Part shown: piece after piece, positions 24,580 through 33,072 of the stretch
Numbering within the stretch: position 1 is the first letter of the stretch
How the letters are laid out: each line of letters begins with the position of its first letter
Assembly: GCF_014229095.1 (NCBI RefSeq)
Contig: NZ_JAARZC010000001.1
Location: forward strand, 496,001 to 560,000
Length of the DNA: 64,000 nucleotides
Origin: Listeria cossartiae subsp. cayugensis
GTDB lineage: Bacteria > Bacillota > Bacilli > Lactobacillales > Listeriaceae
Direction: 5' to 3'
The notes under the pieces: model-generated
What the model was told of the DNA's origin: nothing
What the model saw: the letters and a program-made list of their open reading frames with translations, nothing else
Database searches by the model: none
Program-made: the position numbers and the translations under genes

Positions 24580-26628
24580 TTGGAGATATTTTTATATGTT
24601 TTAGCACTACTTGTTGCAATTTTTATTTCTAATTTATTAAACCGATTTGTGCCCTTTGTATCCGTACCGCTGATTCAAATTGGGCTAGGTGTGATTATCG
24701 CGATTATGCCGATTACTTTTGATTTACAACTGAATCCGGAACTTTTTCTTGTGATGTTTATTGCACCTTTATTATTTAATGATGGAAGACAGACGGATAA
24801 AGCGGCACTTTGGGGAATGCGAATGCCAATTTTGGTTCTCGCGCTTGGCCTTGTGTTTGCAACGGTTGTGGTGATTGGTTATTTTGTCCATTGGATGATT
24901 CCGACAATTCCACTTGCGGCGGCGTTTGCTCTTGCAGCAGCTCTTGCGCCAACTGATGCAGTAGCAGTGAGTTCACTTTCCGGACGAATAAATTTGCCAA
25001 AACGGATTATGAATTTGCTTGAAGGAGAAGCACTGATTAATGATGCTTCTGGGTTAGTTGCGTTCCAATTTGCGATTGCTGCAATGGTTACAGGTGTTTT
25101 CAGTTTAATGGACGCGAGCATTAGCTTTTTTGTGATTGCGATTGGCGGCATTCTAGTTGGATTAGCACTAAGTTGGTTGAAATTTAGACTGCTAAAATGG
25201 GTTCGAGGCCTAGGAATGGAAGACGTTACGTTCCATATGTTAATCCAAATTTTAACGCCATTTATTATTTACTTAGTTGCAGAGGAATTTCATGTTTCGG
25301 GGATTTTAGCGGTAGTTGCGGCTGGAATTATGCACTCAATGGAACAAAAGAAAATGGATCCGCAATTAGTAAAATTAAATGTCGTTTCGCAAAGTACTTG
25401 GTCGGTAATCATTTTTGTGTTAAATGGGTTAGTATTTTTACTGCTAGGTACGCAGCTTCCTGCAATTACAGAAGTTGTCTGGAATGATTCTGGCAGCAGC
25501 AATTTACAAGTAATGGCTTATATTTTATCGATAACGGCTGCGCTGATTTTACTACGTTTTCTGTGGGTGTATATTTCATGGAGTATTGGGGCGAAACAGC
25601 GACAAAAACAAAAGAAAAAGACGCAATTTCCGAAGATTAGACCAGTGATTTTAACGTCACTTTCCGGTGTCCGTGGGGCAGTTACGCTTGCCAGTGCGCT
25701 TGCGATTCCGTTTTTCTTAGATGATGGCTCACTATTTCCGCAACGTTCATTGATTATTTTCATTGCATCGGGTGTCATTCTTTGCACGCTCGTCATTGCG
25801 ACATTCATTTTACCGTTACTTGCCAAAAGTGAAGAAGTGACAACGGAAGATGAACGAGCGGAAATAGCGACACGAATTCGGATTCTTAGAAATGTTATTC
25901 GTGAATTAAAAGAACAGACCTTACCAGAAACAAAATCGGCAACGGATGAAGTAATTGAAGATTATCGCAGACGGATTTATGATTTACAGCAAAATAATCA
26001 ATCCAATCGAGGCATGGACGAAAGAGAACGCGCGAAACGGTTAGAAATTATCAAGTGGGAGCGCGAAAATACGCAAAAAATGACCGATGAAGGACGCATT
26101 GTTGCTACAGATAGCTATCGTTACCAGCATTATCTTAATATGATGGAACAAGCGATTAAACAACGCTTCCGAACAAAAATTAAAACCGCATGGATGTTTC
26201 TTTATCGTCTAGGCATGCTTGTCATTCACCCGAAAAAATGGGGCAAAATAACCCATAAAGTGAAAAAAGGTATTTCTAAAGATAGCGAACGTTTCCAAGC
26301 GATCCGTAAATTAAGAGAAGAAAACGAAATACTAATTATTTCTAAACTCAAAGAACAATTAACAGATGAAAATGCCGATATTATTGGGCCACTAATTACC
26401 GAACATACGATGTTTTTAGAACGTGTTAGAAAAGAACATAGTCCACGAGGCAAACGCGCGAAATTCGAACAAAAGAAACGCGAAGTCCAAGTAGTGGCTT
26501 TCCAATTAGAACGCGATATTATTCAAAATATGTTTGAAAAAGGCGGGATTTCCAGAGACTTAGCCCGAGAGCTACGCCAAAATTTAAATATGATAGAAAC
26601 GTATTTATATGATGATTTTATCGAATAA
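24580..26628 (+). CDS. CPA1-family Na+/H+ antiporter (NhaP/NhaK type)
   Basis: This encodes 682 residues, starting at TTG 24580, 9 bases after AAAGGGGA. Residues about 1-410 hold 11-12 membrane spans with the cation-site motifs FALAAALAPTDAVAVSSLSG and LEGEALINDASGLVAFQFAIA, characteristic of the CPA1 NhaP branch. Residues about 420-682 form a long, highly charged cytoplasmic domain rich in predicted helix (many E/K/R heptads), as in B. subtilis NhaK-type exchangers, likely regulatory. It exchanges Na+ (perhaps K+ or Li+) for H+. It is monocistronic. Confidence 0.9.
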   Translation: MEIFLYVLALLVAIFISNLLNRFVPFVSVPLIQIGLGVIIAIMPITFDLQLNPELFLVMFIAPLLFNDGRQTDKAALWGMRMPILVLALGLVFATVVVIGYFVHWMIPTIPLAAAFALAAALAPTDAVAVSSLSGRINLPKRIMNLLEGEALINDASGLVAFQFAIAAMVTGVFSLMDASISFFVIAIGGILVGLALSWLKFRLLKWVRGLGMEDVTFHMLIQILTPFIIYLVAEEFHVSGILAVVAAGIMHSMEQKKMDPQLVKLNVVSQSTWSVIIFVLNGLVFLLLGTQLPAITEVVWNDSGSSNLQVMAYILSITAALILLRFLWVYISWSIGAKQRQKQKKKTQFPKIRPVILTSLSGVRGAVTLASALAIPFFLDDGSLFPQRSLIIFIASGVILCTLVIATFILPLLAKSEEVTTEDERAEIATRIRILRNVIRELKEQTLPETKSATDEVIEDYRRRIYDLQQNNQSNRGMDERERAKRLEIIKWERENTQKMTDEGRIVATDSYRYQHYLNMMEQAIKQRFRTKIKTAWMFLYRLGMLVIHPKKWGKITHKVKKGISKDSERFQAIRKLREENEILIISKLKEQLTDENADIIGPLITEHTMFLERVRKEHSPRGKRAKFEQKKREVQVVAFQLERDIIQNMFEKGGISRDLARELRQNLNMIETYLYDDFIE

Positions 26629-26631
26629 CAG

Positions 26632-26670
26632 AAAATCCCTAAGAACCGTGTATCGTTCTTAGGGATTTTT
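26632..26670. terminator. Bidirectional terminator
   Basis: AAAATCCCTAAGAAC/GTTCTTAGGGATTTT between the convergent antiporter and membrane-protein genes. Confidence 0.92.
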
Positions 26671-26672
26671 AT

Positions 26673-27143
26673 TTAGGATGAAATTTTTTTCAAATCTTCA
26701 GCAAGGTTTTCTATTTCTAAATGGAAATTTTTTCTGCCATTATTTAAAACGATAGCCGCATTACGAAGCTTAATTTTTTGCTCTTGACCAGTTTCTAAGT
26801 TGAGAATGCTTATTGTGTAATAGGGCAGAAACGAAATCGTCCGACCGTGCAATTTTGTATCACATTCCAGCATATATTGGCTAAAAGGATATTTTTTATC
26901 TACAAATCCTCTTTTATAAAATAGCGCGCGATTATTAATAGAAACAGTCCCATTAAAATAAGTACTGCTGACACAGATAATATATAGACTAAAGACAACA
27001 TAAACACCGATAAATGGCCAAATACGCAACGACTCAAAAGTAGAAAGAATGTAAAATCCGATGCCAATAATTGCCAAGCCAACAATGAATGTAAAAAATG
27101 TTTTGATATTCATATTATATTTGAAGAAAGGATAGTTTCTCAT
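26673..27143 (-). CDS. Membrane protein, tandem paralogue A (unknown function)
   Basis: This encodes 156 residues; ATG 27143 lies 9 bases after AGGTGG. There are two membrane helices (about 13-32 and 41-60), then a soluble domain of about 95 residues with alternating strands resembling a bacterial PH-like fold. It shares YPFSQYMLECDTKL, LPYYTISIL and the RNAAIVLNNGRKNFHLEIENLAEDLK-type ending with the gene immediately upstream, so the two are a tandem duplication. They share one strand with about 40 bases between them, and are probably cotranscribed. I do not recognise a named family. Confidence 0.75.
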   Translation of the reverse strand: MRNYPFFKYNMNIKTFFTFIVGLAIIGIGFYILSTFESLRIWPFIGVYVVFSLYIICVSSTYFNGTVSINNRALFYKRGFVDKKYPFSQYMLECDTKLHGRTISFLPYYTISILNLETGQEQKIKLRNAAIVLNNGRKNFHLEIENLAEDLKKISS

Positions 27144-27182
27144 ATTTGTGTACCACCTAAGAAGTTTTAGTTAAGATTGGTA

Positions 27183-27629
27183 TTACTTGAGTTGATCACT
27201 TAGTTCTTCCATTTTTTCTTGCAAATGCTTTTCACCATCATTATATTTACGCGCCGCATTATAGACTCGAATCAGTTTTTCCGCACGAGTGTCTCTACTT
27301 ATGATAACGATTCGATAGTATGGTAATGCTCTCGAGGCACTTTTAAAGTGAATTAGTTTTGCATCGCATTCGATAATATATTCGCTATAGGGGTACGGTT
27401 TTTCTTTATAATAGAACGCTTCTTCACTAACAGAAATGTCACCAGGAAAAAATCGTTTGAGAAAGAAAAATGTGGTGGTGGCAAATGCAAAAAGCAAAGC
27501 AAAAAATTCCCAGTGCATATGCAGCGTAATTGCGAGAGCCAAAAAAGCAATCAAAGAACAGGTAAACATAACGATTAAGATGACTGTGGATAGGTTGAGA
27601 TTATTTTTCGAAAAGCGATATTTTTTCAT
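27183..27629 (-). CDS. Membrane protein, tandem paralogue B (unknown function)
   Basis: This encodes 148 residues. The start ATG 27629 is preferred over the 32-residue N-terminal extension, which has no ribosome site and runs into the divergent promoter region. There are two membrane helices (about 12-33 and 37-55) and a C-terminal domain with YPYSEYIIECDAKL, LPYYRIVII and RVYNAARKYNDGEKHLQEKMEELSDQLK, paralogous to the next gene. The conserved xYSEYIIECDAKL block is the signature of this pair. Confidence 0.75.
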   Translation of the reverse strand: MKKYRFSKNNLNLSTVILIVMFTCSLIAFLALAITLHMHWEFFALLFAFATTTFFFLKRFFPGDISVSEEAFYYKEKPYPYSEYIIECDAKLIHFKSASRALPYYRIVIISRDTRAEKLIRVYNAARKYNDGEKHLQEKMEELSDQLK

Positions 27630-27717
27630 GCTTGTTTGTCCGCCTATGTTAATTTTATAACAAAATTCTAGCACTAAAATCAAACCCTGTCTATCGTAGA
27701 AAAAATCGAAAAAACTA

Positions 27718-27746
27718 TTGTTCATGTGGCAGCTTTGTTGTATAAT
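27718..27746 (+). promoter_or_regulatory. Promoter of the regulator-pot operon
   Basis: TTGTTC, 17 bases, TATAAT. The operator repeats begin about 13 bases downstream, a position suited to repression. Confidence 0.8.
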
Positions 27747-27759
27747 GTAGCTTGCTGTA

Positions 27760-27821
27760 AGTAAACTTTGTGTTTAATATTAGTAAACTTCTATGACTTG
27801 AGGTTTACTATCACTAAACTT
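27760..27821 (+). promoter_or_regulatory. Operator cluster, GTTTA-N7-TAAAC palindromes
   Basis: Two imperfect palindromes of the form GTTTAMT-ATH-ASTAAAC lie at 27772-27788 and 27803-27819, spaced 31 bases (three turns), plus an extra AGTAAACTT half-site at 27760-27768, 22 bases before the half-site at 27782-27790. They are the likely binding sites of the HTH regulator encoded just downstream. Confidence 0.65.
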
Positions 27822-27839
27822 GAAAGAAAGGACATCGAC

Positions 27840-28382
27840 ATGGAAATTGGCAAACGCATTAAAAATCTGAGGCTCAGTAAGAATTTGACGCAAGAAGAAT
27901 TAGGCGAACGAACGGATTTGACGAAGGGATATATTTCGCAACTAGAACGAGATTTGAGTTCTCCTTCCATTGAAACGTTATTTGCTATTTTGGAAGTGTT
28001 AGGTTCTACTCCGAAAGATTTCTTTGATGAAGAAGAACATAATCAAAAAGTAATTTACGGAGAACTAGAGCATACTTTCTTTGAAGATGAAGAAAAAGGA
28101 TACAGAATTAAGTGGCTTGTTCCAGAATCGAACGAAAAAGAAATGGAGCCAGTACTACTTGAAATAGAAGCAAACAGCTGTTTTAAAAACTTTGAGCCAT
28201 CACTTTCAGAAACTTTTGCCTATGTGTTAAAAGGAGAAGTGACCGTGCTACTTGGTCGAAATGAATATGTAGCCAAAAAAGGAGAAGCAATTTATTTCCA
28301 CGCTGCAGATGAACACCAAATTATTAATCGATCAAATGAACAAGCAACACTCATCTTAGTAGCGACAGATTCATATTTATAA
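27840..28382 (+). CDS. XRE-family regulator with C-terminal cupin (PuuR-like)
   Basis: This encodes 180 residues from ATG 27840. The HTH lies at about 1-60 (IGKRIKNLRLSKNLTQEELGERTDLTKGYISQLERDLSSPSIETLFAIL); a cupin beta-barrel follows at about 105-178 (LKGEVTVLLGRNEYVAKKGEAIYFHAADEHQIIN). This architecture is that of PuuR-type polyamine-responsive repressors. It sits 15 bases ahead of potA in the same operon, with palindromic sites over its leader, so it probably autoregulates and represses spermidine/putrescine import when polyamines are abundant. Polyamine as the cupin ligand is inference from context. Confidence 0.9.
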   Translation: MEIGKRIKNLRLSKNLTQEELGERTDLTKGYISQLERDLSSPSIETLFAILEVLGSTPKDFFDEEEHNQKVIYGELEHTFFEDEEKGYRIKWLVPESNEKEMEPVLLEIEANSCFKNFEPSLSETFAYVLKGEVTVLLGRNEYVAKKGEAIYFHAADEHQIINRSNEQATLILVATDSYL

Positions 28383-28397
28383 GGGAGGTAAATGATT

Positions 28398-29492
28398 GTG
28401 ACAGAAACAATTATTCGTTTTGAAAATGTAACAAAACAATTTGACAATGATCCACCAGTGCTTGACAATGTCAGCTTTGAAATAGAAAAAGGGAAGTTTT
28501 ACACTTTACTCGGCCCGTCTGGTTGCGGAAAAACAACCATTTTGCGCTTAATTGCTGGATTTTTAGAAGCTTCAGAAGGACAAATTTTCCTCGGTGAAAA
28601 AGTAATTAATCAAATTCCAGCCAACAAACGGCCGGTAAATACCGTTTTCCAAGATTATGCTTTATTTCCGCATTTAAACGTGTATGAAAATGTCGCTTTT
28701 GGACTGCGTATTAAAAAATTGAAAAAAGAAGCAATTGACGAAAAAGTAAAAGAAGCTTTGCGCTTTGTTAACTTAAAAGGCTACGAAAAAAGAGAAATTA
28801 GCGAAATGTCTGGGGGACAAAGACAACGTGTCGCAATCGCGCGGGCAATCGTCAATGAACCAGAAGTTATTTTGCTTGATGAGCCACTATCAGCACTTGA
28901 TTTAAAACTGCGCACAGAAATGCAATATGAACTACGCGATTTACAAAAACGGCTTGGGATTACGTTTATTTTTGTCACGCATGATCAAGAAGAAGCACTT
29001 GCGATGAGTGATGAAATTTTTGTGTTAAATAAAGGCGAAATACAACAAAGTGGGACACCAATTGATATCTACGACGAGCCAATTAATAAATTTGTCGCAG
29101 ATTTTATCGGAGAATCCAACATTGTTAATGGCAAAATGATTCAAGACTTCGAAGTGGAATTTGTGGAAAGACGTTTTGAATGTGTCGACCAAGGTTTCCG
29201 CCCGAATGAAGTTGTCGAAGTAGTTATTCGTCCGGAAGATTTGGAGATTACTTCTGCTGAAAAAGGTCAACTACAAGTAACCGTGGACTGGATGCTGTTC
29301 CGCGGTGTGCATTATGAAGTAGGTTGTATCGATATTGATGGAAATGAATGGCTTGTTCACACAACGAGAAAAGTTCGTGTGGGTGATAAGATTGGCTTAG
29401 CGTTTGAACCAGAGGCAATTCATGTTATGCGTCTTGGGGAAACGGAGGAAGAATTCGATAAGCGACTTGATAGCTACGATGAGGTGCAGTAA
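28398..29492 (+). CDS. potA: Spermidine/putrescine ABC transporter ATP-binding protein PotA
   Basis: This encodes 364 residues. GTG 28398 lies 9 bases after GGGAGG; ATG 28392 is only 3 bases away. The N-terminal ABC ATPase carries Walker [11 protein letters not shown]-loop, signature SGGQRQR, Walker [13 protein letters not shown] and switch His in [11 protein letters not shown]-terminal OB/TOBE regulatory domain (about 235-364) follows. Together with the overlapping potB, potC and potD genes it forms a polyamine importer. The stop overlaps the potB ATG by one base. Confidence 0.95.
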   Translation: MTETIIRFENVTKQFDNDPPVLDNVSFEIEKGKFYTLLGPSGCGKTTILRLIAGFLEASEGQIFLGEKVINQIPANKRPVNTVFQDYALFPHLNVYENVAFGLRIKKLKKEAIDEKVKEALRFVNLKGYEKREISEMSGGQRQRVAIARAIVNEPEVILLDEPLSALDLKLRTEMQYELRDLQKRLGITFIFVTHDQEEALAMSDEIFVLNKGEIQQSGTPIDIYDEPINKFVADFIGESNIVNGKMIQDFEVEFVERRFECVDQGFRPNEVVEVVIRPEDLEITSAEKGQLQVTVDWMLFRGVHYEVGCIDIDGNEWLVHTTRKVRVGDKIGLAFEPEAIHVMRLGETEEEFDKRLDSYDEVQ

Positions 29493-30301
29493 TGAATAGA
29501 CGCACCCGTACAGTTTATCTTGTTCCTTATGTTCTTTGGATTTTACTTTTTGTTGTTGCACCGATTTTATTGATTGTGTATTATTCTTTTTTTGATGTTG
29601 ACGGCAATTTTACTGTAGATAATTATATTCACTTTTTCACCCCTGTCTATTTAAAAATGACGGCGAGTTCGTTCTGGTATGCGTTTTTAATTACGGTTTT
29701 CACACTGCTGATTTCGTATCCAACGGCTTACTTGTTAACGAAACTAAAACATAAGCAATTGTGGTTGCTACTTATTATTTTGCCAACTTGGATCAATTTG
29801 CTGCTTAAAGCGTATGCCTTTATTGGGATTTTTGGCACATATGGGGCGGCGAATCAATTTTTAGAAATACTTGGAATTGGCTCGAAACAGATTTTATTTA
29901 CCGATTTTAGTTTCTTATTTGTATCGACTTATATTTTTATTCCGTTTATGATTTTACCGATTTTTAATGCGATTGAGGAAATTAATCCAACGTTGATTCA
30001 AGCATCGCGCGACCTAGGTGCATCAAGTTTGACGACGTTTAGACGAGTAATTTTTCCACTCACTGCTGACGGCGTAAAATCAGGGTGTCAGGCTGTTTTT
30101 ATTCCAGCGCTATCACTCTTTATGATTACTCGTTTGATTGCGGGAAACCGTGTGATTACGCTCGGAACAGCGATTGAAGAACATTTCCTTGTCACGCAAG
30201 ACTGGGGAATGGGCTCGACAATTGGCGTATTTTTAATTATTGCGATGATTTTAATTATGTTCCTAACCGGTTCTAAAAAGAAAAGAGGTGCGCGTAAATG
30301 A
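29492..30301 (+). CDS. potB: Spermidine/putrescine ABC transporter permease PotB
   Basis: This encodes 269 residues with six membrane spans. The EAA loop appears as EEINPTLIQASRDLGASSLTTFRRVIFPL, which docks with PotA. The ATG overlaps the potA stop (TAATG), and its own stop overlaps potC (ATGA). It is the first of the two permeases forming the channel. Confidence 0.94.
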   Translation: MNRRTRTVYLVPYVLWILLFVVAPILLIVYYSFFDVDGNFTVDNYIHFFTPVYLKMTASSFWYAFLITVFTLLISYPTAYLLTKLKHKQLWLLLIILPTWINLLLKAYAFIGIFGTYGAANQFLEILGIGSKQILFTDFSFLFVSTYIFIPFMILPIFNAIEEINPTLIQASRDLGASSLTTFRRVIFPLTADGVKSGCQAVFIPALSLFMITRLIAGNRVITLGTAIEEHFLVTQDWGMGSTIGVFLIIAMILIMFLTGSKKKRGARK

Positions 30302-31104
30302 AGAAAAGTAAATGGGGTACAATTTATTTAGTGCTTGTTTTTGTGATTTTATATGCGCCGATTTTCTATTTGATTTTTTATTCGTTTAATAAAGGCGGCA
30401 CGATGCATAATTTTAGTGGCTTTACGCTTGGATATTATAAAGAAGTTTTCCAAGATACGCGCTTACTGATTATCGTGCTAAATACGTTTGTAATTGCGCT
30501 ACTTTCTTCGGTGATTGCAACTATTATTGGAGTGTGCGGGGCGCTGGCGATTAAATTTATGCCAAAACCATTCGCGAAAAACTCGCTTTTAAGTTTGAAT
30601 AATGTGTTGATTGTTAGCCCGGACGTTATTATCGGTGCTAGTTTCTTGATTTTCTTCACGATTTTAGGCGTAAAATTAGGTTTTATTTCCGTCCTAGTGT
30701 CGCATATTGCTTTTAGTATTCCGATTGTCGTATTGATGATTTTGCCGAAGTTGCAAGAAATGAGTCCGACGTTGATGGATGCGGCGCGCGACTTAGGTGC
30801 AAGCCAGTGGCAAGTTCTTTCAAAAGTGATTCTGCCGTATATTATGCCAGGCGTTTTAGCTGGATTTTTCATGGCGCTGACTTACTCGCTAGACGATTTT
30901 GCGGTCACTTTCTTTGTAACAGGAAATGGTTTCTCGACTTTAGCCGTAGAAATTTATTCCCGTGCAAGACAAGGGATTTCGCTTTCTATCAATGCTTTAT
31001 CGACACTAATTTTCCTATTCACGATTATTCTAGTAATCGGTTATTACTTTATTAACCAACGCAATACAAGTAAAAATATTCGGACGGGGGCGACGAAAGA
31101 ATGA
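30298..31104 (+). CDS. potC: Spermidine/putrescine ABC transporter permease PotC
   Basis: This encodes 268 residues with six membrane spans. Its EAA motif is EMSPTLMDAARDLGASQWQVLSKVILPYIMPG, typical of the PotC half. It is translationally coupled at both ends: an ATGA overlap with potB before it and with potD after it. Confidence 0.94.
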   Translation: MKKSKWGTIYLVLVFVILYAPIFYLIFYSFNKGGTMHNFSGFTLGYYKEVFQDTRLLIIVLNTFVIALLSSVIATIIGVCGALAIKFMPKPFAKNSLLSLNNVLIVSPDVIIGASFLIFFTILGVKLGFISVLVSHIAFSIPIVVLMILPKLQEMSPTLMDAARDLGASQWQVLSKVILPYIMPGVLAGFFMALTYSLDDFAVTFFVTGNGFSTLAVEIYSRARQGISLSINALSTLIFLFTIILVIGYYFINQRNTSKNIRTGATKE

Positions 31105-32174
31105 AGCAACTGCTGAAAATTTTTGTACCAGTAATTGTTGTCGCGCTCCTAATGATGCTGCTTGCAACGACGATGAACCGTTCGGAGGGCTACGCTGGGA
31201 GTAATACGCTGACGATTTATAACTGGGGCGATTATATTGATCCATCACTCATCACTAAATTTGAAGAAGAAACAGGCATCAAAGTCATTTACCAAACATT
31301 TGATTCTAATGAAGCGATGATGACGAAAATTGAGCAAGGTGGAACGACCTTTGATATTGCGGTGCCAAGTGATTACGCGATTAGTAAAATGAAAGAAGAA
31401 AATTTGCTAATTCCGCTTGATCATTCCAAACTACCAAATGAAAAATACCTTGATCCGCGTTTTATGGACTTGTCGTTTGATGATAATAATAAATATTCGA
31501 TGCCGTATTTCTGGGGAACACTTGGCATTATTTATAATAAAGAAATGTTCCCGGATAAGAATTTCGATACGTGGAATGCGTTATTTGATCCTGAGTTGAA
31601 GAACCAAATCTTGCTGATTGACGGAGCGCGTGAGGTGATGGGGCTTGGGCTGAATAGTCTAGGTTACTCGCTGAATGATACGAATAAAGCCCACTTACAA
31701 GCTGCCAGAGATAAGCTAGAAACGATGACACCGAATGTAAAAGCAATTGTTGGCGATGAGATTAAACTTCTCATGGCGGACAACGAGGCGGGTGTCGCGG
31801 TTACTTTCTCCGGAGAAGCGGCAGAAATGTTAAGTGAAAATGAAGATTTAGAATACGTAATTCCAAAAGACGGCTCCAATTTATGGTTTGATAACATGGT
31901 CATTCCAAAAACGGCGAAAAATGTCGATGGCGCGCATAAATTTATTAACTTCATGCTAAAACCAGAAAATGCCGCAATCAATGCTGAATATGTTGGATAC
32001 GCAACACCAAATGCCAAAGCGGTTAAATTGTTACCAAAAGAAATTTCCAGTGATGAACGTTTTTATCCGGATATGGATGAACTAAATAATTTAGAAGTAT
32101 ATGATAACCTCGGTAAACGAATGCTGTCGTATTATAATGAATTGTTTTTGGAGTTTAAGATGTACCGGAAATAA
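31101..32174 (+). CDS. potD: Spermidine/putrescine-binding protein PotD, without a lipobox
   Basis: This encodes 357 residues. The mature part is a periplasmic-binding-protein type 2 fold with the PotD hallmarks TLTIYNWGDYIDPSLITKFEEETGIKV, FDIAVPSDYAISKM, YSMPYFWGTLGIIYN and WFDNMVIPKTAKN. The N-terminus has a basic start and a hydrophobic segment of about 20 residues but no Cys; no cysteine is visible anywhere. Firmicute PotD proteins are normally lipoproteins, so here it should remain tethered by an uncleaved N-terminal helix or be released by signal peptidase I. Polyamine capture at the outer face is the expected role. It is the last gene of the operon. Confidence 0.92.
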   Translation: MKQLLKIFVPVIVVALLMMLLATTMNRSEGYAGSNTLTIYNWGDYIDPSLITKFEEETGIKVIYQTFDSNEAMMTKIEQGGTTFDIAVPSDYAISKMKEENLLIPLDHSKLPNEKYLDPRFMDLSFDDNNKYSMPYFWGTLGIIYNKEMFPDKNFDTWNALFDPELKNQILLIDGAREVMGLGLNSLGYSLNDTNKAHLQAARDKLETMTPNVKAIVGDEIKLLMADNEAGVAVTFSGEAAEMLSENEDLEYVIPKDGSNLWFDNMVIPKTAKNVDGAHKFINFMLKPENAAINAEYVGYATPNAKAVKLLPKEISSDERFYPDMDELNNLEVYDNLGKRMLSYYNELFLEFKMYRK

Positions 32175-32303
32175 AGCCACCAGTATCTTCACGCAAGTTC
32201 ACACCAAAGTCAAAACACGAACATTAAGCAAATTACTTGTGGAATAGATCAGCTATCCGCTAAAATAATGTTACGCAATTTTTTTCGAAAAGGAGAAATG
32301 GTT

Positions 32304-33005
32304 ATGACAAAGGAGAAAGTGTTATGGGGTTACGATGAAAAGACTGGACCAGAAATGTGGGGGCATATCTGTTCTGACTTTGAAATCGCGCATACTGGAA
32401 AGGCGCAATCGCCAGTAAATATCGAACAAGCTGACGTTGTGAAATTAAAACCATCAACGATGAAATTTTACTATAAAGAAACAGACTATACGATTAGAAG
32501 AATTGAACAATCGGTACATGTTTTTCCACATGATAAAGAACAAGGGCTACGCTTTAACGGCGAGTATTATCCGCTTGTATCGTTTCATGCGCATATTCCG
32601 GCAGAGCATTTGCTTGACGGTTATATGTATCCGATTGAATGGCATTTTGTACACGAAAAACCAGACGGCACAACGCTTGTAATGAGTGCTTGGATGGAAA
32701 TTGATAATACAAATAATGTCGAATTCAAAGATTTACCGACCTATTTCCCAGAAGTGTTTGCTGATTTTGAAACAGAACGGGAAATTACTTTAGATGTGAA
32801 TGAATTTATGCCAGAAGAGCGTGTTTTCTATACGTACCAAGGTTCACGGACAACACCACCAACCGTGGAGGGCGTAACTTGGATCGTTTTAAAAAATGCG
32901 AAGACGCTTGGTCAAGAAGATTTCACTGAATTTGAAAAAGCAATTGGCAATACAAGTCGACCAGTGCAAGATTTGAATGGTCGCGAAATTACTTTTTACA
33001 ATTAA
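32304..33005 (+). CDS. Alpha-type carbonic anhydrase
   Basis: This encodes 233 residues. ATG 32304 lies 8 bases after AGGAG; ATG 32298 is too close to the site. The alpha-CA core is clear: GKAQSPVNIE, LRFNGEYYPLVSFHAHIPAEHLLDGYMYPIEWHFVHEK (two zinc His in the HAH pair and a third in EWHFVH), and a C-terminal TYQGSRTTPPTVEGVTWIVLKN. It reversibly hydrates CO2. No signal peptide is visible, so it is predicted cytosolic, unlike most bacterial alpha-CAs, which are exported. Single gene; the stretch after the stop forms a long stem-loop overlapping the next gene's leader. Confidence 0.88.
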   Translation: MTKEKVLWGYDEKTGPEMWGHICSDFEIAHTGKAQSPVNIEQADVVKLKPSTMKFYYKETDYTIRRIEQSVHVFPHDKEQGLRFNGEYYPLVSFHAHIPAEHLLDGYMYPIEWHFVHEKPDGTTLVMSAWMEIDNTNNVEFKDLPTYFPEVFADFETEREITLDVNEFMPEERVFYTYQGSRTTPPTVEGVTWIVLKNAKTLGQEDFTEFEKAIGNTSRPVQDLNGREITFYN

Positions 33006-33008
33006 AAA

Positions 33009-33071
33009 ACTAGAAAGCCTCGCTCGAATCTTGTATAGTATAGACATAGATTCTGAGTGGAGGCTTCTTTT
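33009..33071. promoter_or_regulatory. Long inverted repeat at carbonic anhydrase end and HD gene leader
   Basis: AGAAAGCCTCGCTCGAATC on the left pairs with GATTCTGAGTGGAGGCTTCT on the right (about 17 matched pairs), followed by a T-run. It looks like an intrinsic terminator of the upstream gene, but the right arm contains the GGAGG of the following gene, so folding would also hide that ribosome site. Confidence 0.6.
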
Positions 33072-33072
33072 T

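Noticed and set aside
30435-30872. A 145-residue reverse frame inside potC
   Set aside because: Antisense shadow of a conserved permease gene, with no start signal.
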